Source of the DNA: Martinezella dioscoreae
GTDB lineage: Bacteria > Pseudomonadota > Alphaproteobacteria > Rhizobiales > Rhizobiaceae
Assembly: GCF_009176305.1 (NCBI RefSeq)
Contig: NZ_BLAJ01000002.1
Location: 558,001 to 622,000, forward strand
Length of the DNA: 64,000 bases
Direction: 5' to 3'
The first letter of the stretch is position 1, and every line of letters starts with the position of its first letter. The notes beneath the pieces were generated by a model, which worked only from the letters and a program-made list of their open reading frames with translations, made no database searches and was not told where the DNA came from. The translations under genes and the position numbers were made by a program. This document shows, in pieces, positions 34,307 through 43,722 of this stretch.

Positions 34307-36591
34307 CCATGATGGAACCCCGCAAGCACGGCGATGCGTCCGACGGCACCGTCGGCGGTCGTCAGTCGCGCTTCGAAGGCAGTATGAAGGTAACGGGTAC
34401 GGCGACGTATGCGCTGGAATATCCGGTCGAAAACCTCGCTTATGCCGTGCTCATCCAGAGTACGATTCCGGCTGGCCGCGTTGTCGAGGTGGATGCTTCG
34501 GCAGCACTTGCGATGCCGGGCGTGCTGCTGGTGCTGACGCCGGAAGATGATCTCGGTCTCAAGCTTTCGGCTGATTGGGGCGGCAATAAGCCCGCCGACG
34601 GACCCTACTATCCGCTGCCGCGTGATGTGGGTTTCAACGGACAGTCGATTGCCGCTGTCGTTGCGGAGAGCCGCGAACTGGCGACGGAGGCCGCCAGGCT
34701 GGTGCGCGTCACTTACGAAGAGAGCCAGCACGTCGCCGATCTCAACGATCCGAATGCCGGCGAGGGCAAGCTCATGGAGCCCCTCTCGATTGCCTGGGGT
34801 GATGCCGAGGCAGCACTTGCTGCTTCCCCGGTTAGGATCGAAGCGGAATATTCGACACCGCGCGAATATCACGTGGCGATGGAGCCGCATGGTCTGACGG
34901 CGAAATGGGATGGCGACCAGCTGACGATCTGGGAGCCAAGCCAATGGTCCCATGGCATGGCGCGCATGTATTCTGAATGGTTCGACATGCCCTATGAGAA
35001 TGTCCGGATCATTTCGCCCTTCATCGGCGGCGGTTTCGGATCGAAGGGGGTGCCGCTTGCCTATGGCGCGGTCGCCGTTGCGGCTGCCAGAAAGCTAGGC
35101 CGGCCGGTGAAACTAGCGGTCACCCGCCCGCAGAATTTCACGAGCTATGGCGGGCGCGCCGCGACCAGGCAGAAGATCGCGCTTGGCGCGACGGAAGACG
35201 GTATCCTGCAGGCGATCGTCCATCACGGTGCCAGCGAAACCTCGGTCGATGCCGACTGGCCGGAGCAGACGGGGGCGGCAACGTCGATCCTCTACAAGGT
35301 CGAGAATTTCTCCTCGCAGCATCGTGTCGTGCCGGTCAATAGCGTCACGCCGGGCGCCTTGCGTGGTCCGGGCAAGAACCCGAGTGCCTACGGCATCGAA
35401 TGTGCGATCGAGGAGTTGGCCTACAAGCTCGGCATGGATCCGCTCGAGATAAGGCTGAAGAACTATGCCGATCACGACTATCAATCCGGCAAGCCCTGGT
35501 CGACGCGCAGGCTACGCGAGGCGCTGACGGAAGGCGCGGAAGCCTTCGGCTGGTCGCGGCGCAGCCACGCGCCGCGCTCTATGCGCGACGGCAAGACTCT
35601 GATCGGCTGGGGCATTGGCTGCGGCACCTTCCCGGTCATCCGCGCACCGAGTGAAGCGATGATCCGCATTCTCGCAAACGGTCGGGTCGAGGTCGTCAGC
35701 GGCGCCATCGATATGGGGCAGGGCACCTACACGATCCTTGCCCAAAGCGCTGCGGAGGTCTTCGGCATTCCGGTCGATCAGGTCGAGGTCTATCTCGGCG
35801 ATTCACGCCTACCGGGTTCGGCGATCGCCGGCGGTTCCATGCTGGCAGGCTCGATCATGGGGGCCGTCCATAAGGCGGCGGTCGCGGCCCGCGACGAACT
35901 CATCGGCCTTGCCCTCAGCGATGCCAATTCGCCCTTCCGCGATACGGGTGCAAATACGCTGAATTTTGCCGAAGGGCGCATCGCAGCCCCGCGTGGCGAG
36001 GCACCATCGCTGACGCTCGCCGAACTGATGTCCGCGCTGAAGCGCGAGGAGATCGAAGTCCGGCGCAACACCCTGCCTGACGGTGCGAACGCACAGGAGC
36101 AGCTTCAGGCGTGGACCACCATGGCCAGGGTTCAGGGACCGACCATGGGCGATTATTCCATGCATAGCTGGTGCGCCCATTTTGCCGAAGTGCGAGTCGA
36201 CGAGGACTTCGGCACGGTGCGCGTCTCGCGCATAGTTTCCGCCTTTGATTGCGGCCGGCTCTATAATCCGAGGCTGGTGGAAAGCCAGTGGCGGGGCGGC
36301 ATCATCATGGGCATCGGCCAGGCGCTTCTGGAAGAGGGGTTGGTCGATCAGCGTAACGGACGCACCATCAACAACAATGTCGGCGATTACCTCGTGCCGA
36401 CGAATTCCGACATTCCGGATATCCAGGTGATCTCCGTCGGCGTTCCGGACCATAATGCTTCGGCGCTCGGAGGCAAGGGCGTCGGGGAAGTCGGCATCGT
36501 TGGTGTCGCGCCTGCCATCGCCAATGCCGTGTTCCATGCCACCGGCAAGCGTGTTCGCGACCTGCCGATCACGCTGGAAAAGCTGCTCTAA
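34303..36591 (+). CDS. Molybdopterin-binding subunit of xanthine-oxidase-family enzyme (PaoC-like)
   Basis: A 762-residue catalytic subunit with the molybdenum-pterin cofactor. Blocks expected for the family are GFNGQSIAAVVAES, ISPFIGGGFGSKG, AIDMGQGTYTILAQ and the catalytic base Glu in GGKGVGEVGIVGVA. Subunit order and the FAD-subunit Cys insertion match the PaoABC aldehyde oxidoreductase, and a substrate from the aromatic aldehyde range is likely. No signal peptide is present. A hairpin follows the stop. A 7Fe ferredoxin gene 213 bp downstream might be an electron partner. Confidence 0.93.
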   Translation: MTMMEPRKHGDASDGTVGGRQSRFEGSMKVTGTATYALEYPVENLAYAVLIQSTIPAGRVVEVDASAALAMPGVLLVLTPEDDLGLKLSADWGGNKPADGPYYPLPRDVGFNGQSIAAVVAESRELATEAARLVRVTYEESQHVADLNDPNAGEGKLMEPLSIAWGDAEAALAASPVRIEAEYSTPREYHVAMEPHGLTAKWDGDQLTIWEPSQWSHGMARMYSEWFDMPYENVRIISPFIGGGFGSKGVPLAYGAVAVAAARKLGRPVKLAVTRPQNFTSYGGRAATRQKIALGATEDGILQAIVHHGASETSVDADWPEQTGAATSILYKVENFSSQHRVVPVNSVTPGALRGPGKNPSAYGIECAIEELAYKLGMDPLEIRLKNYADHDYQSGKPWSTRRLREALTEGAEAFGWSRRSHAPRSMRDGKTLIGWGIGCGTFPVIRAPSEAMIRILANGRVEVVSGAIDMGQGTYTILAQSAAEVFGIPVDQVEVYLGDSRLPGSAIAGGSMLAGSIMGAVHKAAVAARDELIGLALSDANSPFRDTGANTLNFAEGRIAAPRGEAPSLTLAELMSALKREEIEVRRNTLPDGANAQEQLQAWTTMARVQGPTMGDYSMHSWCAHFAEVRVDEDFGTVRVSRIVSAFDCGRLYNPRLVESQWRGGIIMGIGQALLEEGLVDQRNGRTINNNVGDYLVPTNSDIPDIQVISVGVPDHNASALGGKGVGEVGIVGVAPAIANAVFHATGKRVRDLPITLEKLL

Positions 36592-36603
36592 CGACAGTTC
36601 GGC

Positions 36604-36636
36604 TTGAGCCGCATTGTGTAAATGCGTGCGGCTCAA
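36604..36636 (+). terminator. Hairpin after the PaoABC-like operon
   Basis: TTGAGCCGCA and TGCGGCTCAA form a perfect 10-bp stem with a 13-base loop 12 bp after the stop codon. The T-run is missing, so strength is uncertain. Confidence 0.55.
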
Positions 36637-36804
36637 ATGCCTCAAGCCTATCTCATTTCCGGTGGGTGTATTCCAACAGATTTTCTCCCTCGTGAGCGTT
36701 GCCATTTCGGCAATCAGAAGGCCGAAAATCGGCGCTTCTTCAGAACGCTCCCATTTGTCATAGTTCGTCGAAAGCGCCCTTGAGAGCGCTGCGAGGCGAG
36801 CGTT

Positions 36805-37146
36805 ATGGCTTACGTAATCACCGAGCCCTGCATCGATACGAAGGATGGCGCCTGCACTGTCGCCTGTCCGGTCGATTGCATCTATGAGGGTGGACGTATG
36901 TTTTACATCCATCCGGACGAGTGCATCAATTGTGGCCTCTGTCTCTCGGTCTGTCCCGTCGACGCCATCCTGTGGGACGAGGAAATGCCGGCGGAGCGGC
37001 TGTTCCTGCGCGACGTCAACCGCGATTTCTTTGCCGACGGCGTGACCGGCTGGGGTGCCCCCGGCGGCTGGGACAAGAGCCACACGACCAGTCTCGATCA
37101 TCCCTTCGTGGCGGCTTACGATGGTGCGCCCGAAAATCGATTGTGA
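36805..37146 (+). CDS. fdxA: Seven-iron ferredoxin (FdxA type)
   Basis: A 113-residue ferredoxin with one [3Fe-4S] and one [4Fe-4S] cluster. The N-terminal ligands are in CIDTKDGACTVACPVDCI, where the extended loop replaces one cysteine spacing and gives the 3Fe site, and the second set is CINCGLCLSVCPVDAI. The C-terminal extension of about 50 residues (LFLRDVNRDFF) is usual for this Azotobacter FdI-like group. GAGG lies before the ATG. It may serve the upstream molybdenum hydroxylase, or be a general low-potential carrier. Confidence 0.88.
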   Translation: MAYVITEPCIDTKDGACTVACPVDCIYEGGRMFYIHPDECINCGLCLSVCPVDAILWDEEMPAERLFLRDVNRDFFADGVTGWGAPGGWDKSHTTSLDHPFVAAYDGAPENRL

Positions 37147-37211
37147 TACAAAGATGTCCTGATTAGGTGTCTCCGCTGCCTTTTGGGCAGTGGTTGTTGC
37201 CTCTCGCGATA

Positions 37212-38609
37212 TCAGGAAATGCCGGGCCAGCTCGCATAATAGGCGCGCGTCGCTTCTGACAATGCGTTGACGAGAGGCCGTTGCCTCTCAAGTCTCGGCA
37301 GATCGGCTCTTGCCTGCGCCAGGAGCTCGGCAAGGGCAGCATCGAAGTCGACGCCTGTCAGTTCGCCTCCGCGCATCACCTCGCGGCCAGCCACGACAAG
37401 TCCGCGGGCGTATTGCGCGCTCATGCGCGTCAACAGGACCTCCGCCTTGTCGACATCATCGAACAGCGCATCGGCGATTAGGGCTTTATAATCGATGATC
37501 GTAAAGTCTTCCGCATTCTTGGCATTGATGACCTGCCTCCCAACCCGGATTGCTGCGTGGAAGACATTCTCGGCCGTCAACTGTCGCGTCAGGTTACGTC
37601 CGCCATGCAGCAGATAAAGGAGACGCATTTCCCGCCATAGATCCTGGTCGTCATCCAGCCCTGTGCCGTCGAGGCCGATGGCGAATGCGGGCCTGCCGAG
37701 TTCGGTCATGGATGCGATCGGAGCGATGCCGGAGCGAAGACGCAGATTGGCTGAGGGATTGCTGACAAGCTGCACGCCGCGCTCGGCAAGCAGTTCAAGT
37801 TCATCGGGGCGCAATTGGACGCCATGGGCGATGGCGAGCCGCGGCGACAGGAAGCCTATTTTGTCGAGATAGTTGACGACGCCCTCGCGAAAGCGGCGGT
37901 CCAGCCATAGGCGCTGGCGGGGACTTTCGAGCAGATGCATGTGTATGCGTCGATTATGATGCGCAGAAGCCTCGGCAATCGCCTCCAGAAGTGCGTTCGA
38001 GCACCATTGCGGCCCGATCGGCCCATACTGCACATCGACCAGCGGGCTGGTGTTGACCGCAGCGATCGCCTCGACGGCTGCAAGTTGGGTGGGGATCGGA
38101 GCGTAGGCTGGGATGGTCGGCTCCAACGCCTGCCAATCACCTGTGGACAGAAACGGCTTCAGGCGCTGCGGCCCACCATCATAGGCCCAGGCATCATGGT
38201 CGAGCAGCGGACAGGAAAGCGCAATTCGAATGCCGATATCGTTGGCGGCCCGTATGACGGCGCTTGCCTCATCGACCAGACGATCGACATTGAGCGAGTT
38301 GTGGCAGTGCATCGTCGCGCCGACGCCGGTTTTGGCCAGCCGGCCGAAGGCGACAAGCGCCTCGAGATAGGGATCGGTGCGCGGCCGCAGCCTCAAGCCC
38401 GGTATCCACACCTCAAGTCCGTCGTCGACCGCGCCAAAATCAAGTGTGCGGATGCCATAGCCATGATCGTGGGCGTTGACGGGTGAGGGGAGGATGAGGT
38501 CGCCGGGCAGCGCAGTCGCAGCGTTGAACTGCAATGGCAGGTCTGTCAATCTGTCGAAGCGCATGGCCGGGTCGTAGCCAGGACATTTTAGCAGGCGGAT
38601 CGTTTTCAT
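37212..38609 (-). CDS. Amidohydrolase-family protein (cytosine deaminase/TRZ-ATZ-like)
   Basis: A 465-residue metal-dependent hydrolase of the TIM-barrel amidohydrolase superfamily. The metal ligands are HDH in NAHDHG, then His in HMHLLES and AHGV, and Asp in LDGTGLDDDQD. The ATZ/TRZ-like order suggests deamination or dechlorination of a ring, or hydrolysis of an amide. It is the last gene of an eight-gene same-strand run and starts only 7 bp after the LysR stop, so it is cotranscribed. The reaction in this pathway is unknown. Confidence 0.85.
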   Translation of the reverse strand: MKTIRLLKCPGYDPAMRFDRLTDLPLQFNAATALPGDLILPSPVNAHDHGYGIRTLDFGAVDDGLEVWIPGLRLRPRTDPYLEALVAFGRLAKTGVGATMHCHNSLNVDRLVDEASAVIRAANDIGIRIALSCPLLDHDAWAYDGGPQRLKPFLSTGDWQALEPTIPAYAPIPTQLAAVEAIAAVNTSPLVDVQYGPIGPQWCSNALLEAIAEASAHHNRRIHMHLLESPRQRLWLDRRFREGVVNYLDKIGFLSPRLAIAHGVQLRPDELELLAERGVQLVSNPSANLRLRSGIAPIASMTELGRPAFAIGLDGTGLDDDQDLWREMRLLYLLHGGRNLTRQLTAENVFHAAIRVGRQVINAKNAEDFTIIDYKALIADALFDDVDKAEVLLTRMSAQYARGLVVAGREVMRGGELTGVDFDAALAELLAQARADLPRLERQRPLVNALSEATRAYYASWPGIS

Positions 38610-38616
38610 ACTTTTC

Positions 38617-39540
38617 TCATCTGCTGACGATGGCTCTCAAATCCTCGCCGAACCTACGCAACTCGGTATTAAGCAGCTCGATGACTGCTTGGCTAGCATG
38701 AGTTAGATGCCGATCGCGGGGGACGAAAACAGCGATATCGACGGTGCTGAGCTTGAAGTCCCGAATCGGAATGGCAACGATTTCGCCCGTCTGGATTTCC
38801 GGCCAGAGTCCAACCGGGGTAAAGAAACCAATGCCGTCTCCCGACATGATTAATGGTTTGAGGAGGATTGGATTGTTGGATGCGACCAACGTTCGCCCCA
38901 CACGATTAAGCCCCGCAAGCTCGACCGCTATCGCCGAACTGACGACTTCGCTGTCGAGCGCCAGAAGCAGCTTATATTGGGCGCATTCTGGCAGCGTCAC
39001 CGATTTCGCCCTAGCCAATGGATGCGATGAAGCGACCATGGCCATGAAGGCTGTGCGGATCGACCCCACAAGCTTCAGGTCATGTGGGGTCGCAAGATCA
39101 AAGCTGATGCCGATATCAATGTCGCCCGCAGCCATGAAATGGAAAATATTGTTGTAGGCTCCCGCTCGGACGCGAAAGTCGACTGCAGGATGCAGCTTAT
39201 GAAACCTCTTAATGAAATCAGGAAGAAACGTGACGAGCAGGCTGTCGAGGGCGGCGATATGGACGCGGCCCGTATTCTTTCCCTGAAGGTCACCGAGATT
39301 GGACTTCATTACCTCGAAGTCCTGCAGCGTCTCCTTGGCGTGGCGCAGCACGATTTCGCCGGCGGACGTCAGCCGCAGCCCGTCGGAAAAGCGTTCGAAG
39401 AGCGGTGTTCCAAGCTCGTCTTCGAGCTTCTTGATCTGGCGGCTGACGGCGGAGGTTGCCACATGCAGCTCTTCGGACGCCTTGCGGATGGATCCAGAGC
39501 GTGCGACCTCGGTGAAATATTTCAGGATGCTGGCATGCAT
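38617..39540 (-). CDS. LysR-family transcriptional regulator
   Basis: A 307-residue LysR regulator. The helix-turn-helix is in GSIRKASEELHVATSAVSRQ with FERFSDGLRLTSAG, and the effector domain contains HPAVDFRVRAGAY and LASNNPILLKPL-like segments (VASNNPILLKPLI). It lies inside the run of catabolic genes in the same direction, 35 bp after the crotonase gene and 7 bp before the amidohydrolase gene. A LysR gene embedded within its operon would be autoregulated together with its targets. The inducer should be the pathway substrate or an intermediate. Confidence 0.9.
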   Translation of the reverse strand: MHASILKYFTEVARSGSIRKASEELHVATSAVSRQIKKLEDELGTPLFERFSDGLRLTSAGEIVLRHAKETLQDFEVMKSNLGDLQGKNTGRVHIAALDSLLVTFLPDFIKRFHKLHPAVDFRVRAGAYNNIFHFMAAGDIDIGISFDLATPHDLKLVGSIRTAFMAMVASSHPLARAKSVTLPECAQYKLLLALDSEVVSSAIAVELAGLNRVGRTLVASNNPILLKPLIMSGDGIGFFTPVGLWPEIQTGEIVAIPIRDFKLSTVDIAVFVPRDRHLTHASQAVIELLNTELRRFGEDLRAIVSR

Positions 39541-39575
39541 AGAAAGCCCTCGGCAATCTTGAAGCTATAGCATGC

Positions 39576-40352
39576 CTATCTGCCGCGCCAAACGGGCGCA
39601 CGCTTCTCGCGGAAGGCCGCTACACCCTCCATCGCATCCTCGCTTTTCAGCGCCTTGATGAGCGCCGGCGTCCGCAGCGCCTGTGCCTCGGCCGGGCTCA
39701 AATGGGCGGTGCGATTGACCGTCTGCTTGATCGCCCGCAGCGACAGCGGCGCGCAGGCGACAATGTCGGCAACCCAGCGATCGACAGCCGCATCGAGTTC
39801 GCCAGCCGATACGACTTCGTTGACGACACCATAGCTTGCCATTTCCTGGGCGCCGAACTGACGTCCCGTCAGCATCACGGCCATGGCGCGGTTGAACGGG
39901 ATTTTGCGCTGGAGCAGCACCATGCCGCCATCGAGCGGCATGCGGCCGACGCGCGCTTCCGGCAGGCCGAAGCGTGCTGTCTCCACCGCAATGACGATAT
40001 CGCAGCCGAGCACCATCTCGAAGCCGCCGCCCAGCGCGTAGCCATTGACGCGGGCGATGACGGGCACGTCGAGCGAGCGGCGGAACGCGAGGCCGCCAAA
40101 GCCGTTTTCCCGGCCGGCGGTCCAATAATCGACGCCGGAACTGCCGCTGCCGCCCTTGAGGTCGGCGCCTGCACAAAAAGCCTTTTCGCCTGAGCCTGTC
40201 AGGACGACGCAGCTGATATCGTCGCGCTTCTCGATCTCCACCCAGATCGACTCAAGTTCGGCTTCCGTCTCGGCATCGACGGCGTTCATCCGGTCGGGTC
40301 GGTCCAGCGTGACGCGGGCGACGCGATCTCCTACGGTGAAGGAGACGCTCAT
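39576..40352 (-). CDS. Enoyl-CoA hydratase/isomerase (crotonase) family
   Basis: A 258-residue crotonase. The oxyanion segment FCAGADLKGG and the loop GYALGGGFE are present, and both catalytic glutamates of hydratases are kept, Glu112 in GGGFE and Glu132 in GLPEARVG. Hydratase activity is thus chemically possible, although isomerase or C-C hydrolase members share these residues. Its start overlaps the CoA-transferase stop by 4 bp. In the pathway it should act on the CoA thioester made by that transferase. Confidence 0.92.
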   Translation of the reverse strand: MSVSFTVGDRVARVTLDRPDRMNAVDAETEAELESIWVEIEKRDDISCVVLTGSGEKAFCAGADLKGGSGSSGVDYWTAGRENGFGGLAFRRSLDVPVIARVNGYALGGGFEMVLGCDIVIAVETARFGLPEARVGRMPLDGGMVLLQRKIPFNRAMAVMLTGRQFGAQEMASYGVVNEVVSAGELDAAVDRWVADIVACAPLSLRAIKQTVNRTAHLSPAEAQALRTPALIKALKSEDAMEGVAAFREKRAPVWRGR

Positions 40353-41506
40353 GCTGCGTCTCCCCTCACCTCGGAAAGCAAAGCCAGAATTTCGTCATTG
40401 TGCTGACCGAGCTGCGGCGGAGAAATTCGCACGGTCACCTGCGCGGCTGACATGTCGATCGGCGAGCCGATCAGACGGATCGGACCGGCTGCGGTCTCGC
40501 CTGCCTCGAGGATCATCTTGTTGATGATCGTCTGCTCGTCCTTCAGCGCCTCGGGGAGTGAACGCACCGGGGCGCAGAGGATGTCGACGCCTTCCAGCCG
40601 TTCAATCCAGTGCGCGGTGCTGTTCTTGGCGAAGTTGTCGCGGAAGATCGCCTGCAGTTCCGGCCGCCGCGCCATCTGGGCATCGAAATCCTTGTAGTGC
40701 GGATATTGCGAGAGGTCCTCGATCGCCAACGCCTCGCAGATGTCGCGCAAGGGGTTCGGCTTGAAGGCACCGACCATGACGATCGCGCTGTCCGTTGTCT
40801 CGAAAACACCCGTCAGCGGAAAGGCGCCCCAGTTCAGATCCTTCTGGCGCATCAGATGTGTCGTGCCCTCCTGCATCTGCATGGCGATCATGGAGTTGTA
40901 GAGGCTGACGGCGACCTGTTGGCCTTCGCCGGTCTTGTCGCGTTGCAGCAGGGCAAGCAGGATGCCCTGGACGAGATGCATGCCGGCCGAGTAATCGGCA
41001 AGCGGCGTGGCATAGATCGAGGTCGGGTGGCTATTGTCCGACTTGCGGCGCATGACGCCGGAGACGGCCTGCGCCAGCACATCCTGGCCGCCTTTATGCT
41101 GATAGGGGCCGGTCAGCCCGAAACCCGTGCCGACGGCATAGATCAGGCGCGGATTGATCTTCTTGAGATCCTCATAGCCAAAACCCATGCGTTCCATGAC
41201 GCCGGGCCGGAAGTTGTTGACGACCACGTCGGCAGTCTCAAGCAGTGCCTGGACGGTTTTGCGGGCGCCGGCATCCTTCAGATCGAGCGCCAGGCTCTTT
41301 TTGTTGCGGTTCAAGGAGCAAAAGACCGGATTGTTGAGCCCGTCCGGATCGGAGCCCAGCGACCAACGCGAGAGATCGCCGATCTTGACCTTCTCGATCT
41401 TGATGACTTCGGCGCCATAGTCGGCCAAAACCTGCGTGCAGGAAGGGCCGAGCATGACCTGCGTGAAATCGATCACGCGGATTCCGTCGAGTGGCAAAGT
41501 CGTCAT
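40349..41506 (-). CDS. CaiB/BaiF family (class III) CoA-transferase
   Basis: A 385-residue CoA-transferase. VIDFTQVMLGPSCTQVLADYGAEVIKIEKV is the usual N-terminal block. The catalytic aspartate is Asp171 in PLADYSAGMHLVQGIL, and the GFGLTGPYQHKGGQD segment is typical. It moves CoA from an acyl-CoA donor to a carboxylic acid. A longer frame upstream to 42199 only reads through the neighbouring gene; the ATG at 41506 overlaps that gene's stop by 4 bp. It is likely the activation step of the pathway encoded here. Confidence 0.92.
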   Translation of the reverse strand: MTTLPLDGIRVIDFTQVMLGPSCTQVLADYGAEVIKIEKVKIGDLSRWSLGSDPDGLNNPVFCSLNRNKKSLALDLKDAGARKTVQALLETADVVVNNFRPGVMERMGFGYEDLKKINPRLIYAVGTGFGLTGPYQHKGGQDVLAQAVSGVMRRKSDNSHPTSIYATPLADYSAGMHLVQGILLALLQRDKTGEGQQVAVSLYNSMIAMQMQEGTTHLMRQKDLNWGAFPLTGVFETTDSAIVMVGAFKPNPLRDICEALAIEDLSQYPHYKDFDAQMARRPELQAIFRDNFAKNSTAHWIERLEGVDILCAPVRSLPEALKDEQTIINKMILEAGETAAGPIRLIGSPIDMSAAQVTVRISPPQLGQHNDEILALLSEVRGDAA

Positions 41507-42861
41507 TCTGCAGCCTCCAAATATGTCGCGTTCTCCGAGGGAATGTCGCCTGGATCGGCTCCCTGAGCCCGCATCTGCTTCTGAATTGCCCGGATATCGG
41601 CCTTGCGAACGGTCGTTCCGGCATTGAGGGCAACCGTTGCTGCGACACCCGCCGCTTCGCCCATCGCCATGCAGGGCGGGATCTCGCGGCTGGATTTCTG
41701 TGCCTGCGGCGTTGCCGAATAATGCCGGCCGGCAACGATCAGCTGATCGACCTCCCTGGGCAGCATGGCGCGGTACGGCGTGTAGTAATCGCGGCCGCGG
41801 CAGACCGTGTCCGCAAAATGGCGGCGGGTCATGACGTCGTCCTTCGTTACGACATAATCTCCCTGCAACAACCGCGTCTGGCGCACGCCGGTCTGCGGCG
41901 CAAAATCGACGACATAGGCGTTCTCGAAGCCGGGCATTTTTTCCCGCGCGAAATCGAGCAGCTTTGCGATCCGCGAGCGGCCTTCCATCTCCGCCTTGGT
42001 CAGGTCGTCGACCTTCAAACCACTCAGCGTCGGCATATGCGGGCAGTTCAGCCAGACGACGCCTGGCAGCGGCGTCTTCAGCCACCAGAAGGACCAGCAA
42101 CCGCCGATCAGCCGCTTGGCTTCGTGATCGAGCGCCTTGAAGGCTTCCGGCTCCTGCCGTTCGAAACGCTCCGCCGCTTCCGTATCGACGCCACCCCAAC
42201 GCGAGACCGTCGTCAGGATGAAGTTGGATTCGACATGGGAAGCCCCCGCGCTTGCAGCGACATCGAGATCGCCCGTCGTGTCGATGACGACATCGCCGAG
42301 GATCGCCTGCATACCTTCCTTGGTCTGGCAGATGACGCCCTTGATTGCGCCACCTTCGACGATCGCCGAGGAGAACCAGCTATGGGTTCTGAGCTTGATC
42401 TTCGCTTCGGCGATCATGTCATAGGCCGCGCGCTTGAAGGCGTCGGGATCGAAGGCGGCCGAAAAACAGATCGGATGCGGCATCGACTGGGTGTGGAAGT
42501 CGAAAAGGCCCCAGCGCGCCCAGCGCTGCCAGGCCTCCGGCGTATCGCGGAATTCGATCAGGCGATCGCGATCGGTCGGGGTCACGCAGAGTCCCCAGCG
42601 CTTCATACGCTCGATCATCTCCATGCAAATGCCGCGCACGGTGATTTCGAGCTCGTTGATCATGTCGTCGAGCACGAGCACCATGCCGCCGGCGGCAAGT
42701 CCGCCGACATAGGGATAACGTTCGAGAAGCGTGACGCTGGCGCCGTTGCGTGCGGCCGAGACGGCAGCGGCAATCCCTGCCGGGCCACCGCCGACCACAA
42801 CCACATCAGAGCGATCGACGACACGGATATCCCGTGCAGGCTGGTGAATAACCTGTTCCAT
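41503..42861 (-). CDS. FAD-dependent oxidoreductase (FAD_oxidored, PF12831-like)
   Basis: A 452-residue flavoprotein. The dinucleotide fold is VVVVGGGPAGIAAAVSAARNGASVTLLER. It continues with GGLAAGGMVLVLDD, and a second block DVVIDTTGDLDVAASAGA binds FAD. The C-terminal GRHYSATPQAQKSSREIPPCMAMGEAAG is typical of FAD_oxidored proteins. It has no fumarate-reductase-like catalytic signature that I can identify. A 27-bp gap separates it from the permease gene upstream; downstream it overlaps the CoA-transferase gene. It may oxidise or reduce the imported substrate before or after CoA activation. Confidence 0.9.
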   Translation of the reverse strand: MEQVIHQPARDIRVVDRSDVVVVGGGPAGIAAAVSAARNGASVTLLERYPYVGGLAAGGMVLVLDDMINELEITVRGICMEMIERMKRWGLCVTPTDRDRLIEFRDTPEAWQRWARWGLFDFHTQSMPHPICFSAAFDPDAFKRAAYDMIAEAKIKLRTHSWFSSAIVEGGAIKGVICQTKEGMQAILGDVVIDTTGDLDVAASAGASHVESNFILTTVSRWGGVDTEAAERFERQEPEAFKALDHEAKRLIGGCWSFWWLKTPLPGVVWLNCPHMPTLSGLKVDDLTKAEMEGRSRIAKLLDFAREKMPGFENAYVVDFAPQTGVRQTRLLQGDYVVTKDDVMTRRHFADTVCRGRDYYTPYRAMLPREVDQLIVAGRHYSATPQAQKSSREIPPCMAMGEAAGVAATVALNAGTTVRKADIRAIQKQMRAQGADPGDIPSENATYLEAAE

Positions 42862-42888
42862 TGGTGTTCCCTCGATGTTTTCTAAGCT

Positions 42889-43722
42889 TTAGTGCTGTCC
42901 CGCCGGCTTCCAGCGGATCATCTTCGCCTCGGCGACTGAGACGATGAAGAAGAGGATCACGGCCAGCAGCGCGGCAATGACAACCGTTGCGTAAAGCAGC
43001 GGCGAGCGGAAATTGTAGGTCGCCTCGATGATGAGTGCGCCAAGCCCGAAGCTGGAACCGATCCATTCCGCGACGATCGCGCCCATGACACTGCTCGTTG
43101 CGGCGATCTTCAGCGCGGCGAAGAGAAATGGCAGCGAGCTTGGCAGACGGACCTTCCAGAGAATCTCCGAATTGCTGGCCGAAAGCACCCGCATCAGGTC
43201 GAGCATTGCGGGGCTGGCGGAGCGAAGTCCCTGCACCATGTTGACCAGCGTCGGGAAGAAGCAGATGAGGCCGGCGATGATGATCTTCGGGGCGACGCCG
43301 TTGCCGAAGATCAGGACCAGGATCGGCGCAAGCGCGATGATCGGGATCGCCTTGACGAAGACGGCGATCGGATAGAAGGCCTTCTCGGCCGTCGCGCTGT
43401 GGACGAACCAGATCGCCAGCAGTATGGCGACGAGATTGCCGAAGACGAAACCGAGAACGGCCTCGAGCACGGTCGGCAGGAAGTTTCGCGTCAGCGTCGC
43501 GGCATTGTCGCGAAAGGCAGAGAGCACATCGAGCGGGCTTGGCGCCATGAAAGTCGGGATCTTGAAGATCCAGATGACCGCCTGCCAGAGCACGATGCAG
43601 CCGAGTGCCGCAAGAATCGCGGGCATGTGCGAGGAGAGAACGCCGATGGTTGCGTCGAGGATGGCGACCTTGCGCGGCGCCTTGGCGATGTGGCCGATGT
43701 CAGAGTGCACGGCGTTGCTCAT
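42889..43722 (-). CDS. ABC transporter permease, SsuC/TauC type
   Basis: A 277-residue inner-membrane permease with about six helices. The EAA loop reads EILWKVRLPSSLPFLFAALKIAATSS, which docks the ATPase. I placed the start at 43722, where GGAGGA is 7 bases upstream and the ATG overlaps the ATPase stop by 4 bp; an ATG two codons earlier has the Shine-Dalgarno too close. The family imports sulfonates, nitrate, pyrimidine precursors and related molecules. The following catabolic genes suggest it feeds an organic acid or heterocycle into them. Confidence 0.93.
   Translation of the reverse strand: MSNAVHSDIGHIAKAPRKVAILDATIGVLSSHMPAILAALGCIVLWQAVIWIFKIPTFMAPSPLDVLSAFRDNAATLTRNFLPTVLEAVLGFVFGNLVAILLAIWFVHSATAEKAFYPIAVFVKAIPIIALAPILVLIFGNGVAPKIIIAGLICFFPTLVNMVQGLRSASPAMLDLMRVLSASNSEILWKVRLPSSLPFLFAALKIAATSSVMGAIVAEWIGSSFGLGALIIEATYNFRSPLLYATVVIAALLAVILFFIVSVAEAKMIRWKPAGQH

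Noticed and set aside
35809..37101. 430-codon minus-strand frame across two genes
   Set aside because: It runs opposite to the molybdopterin subunit and the ferredoxin, both certain, and shows no recognisable features.
40349..42199. 616-codon version of the CoA-transferase
   Set aside because: Upstream half overlaps the FAD oxidoreductase; the class III CoA-transferase begins at 41506 with an ATGA overlap.
41491..42885. 464-codon plus-strand frame
   Set aside because: Antisense to the FAD oxidoreductase, which has intact FAD motifs.
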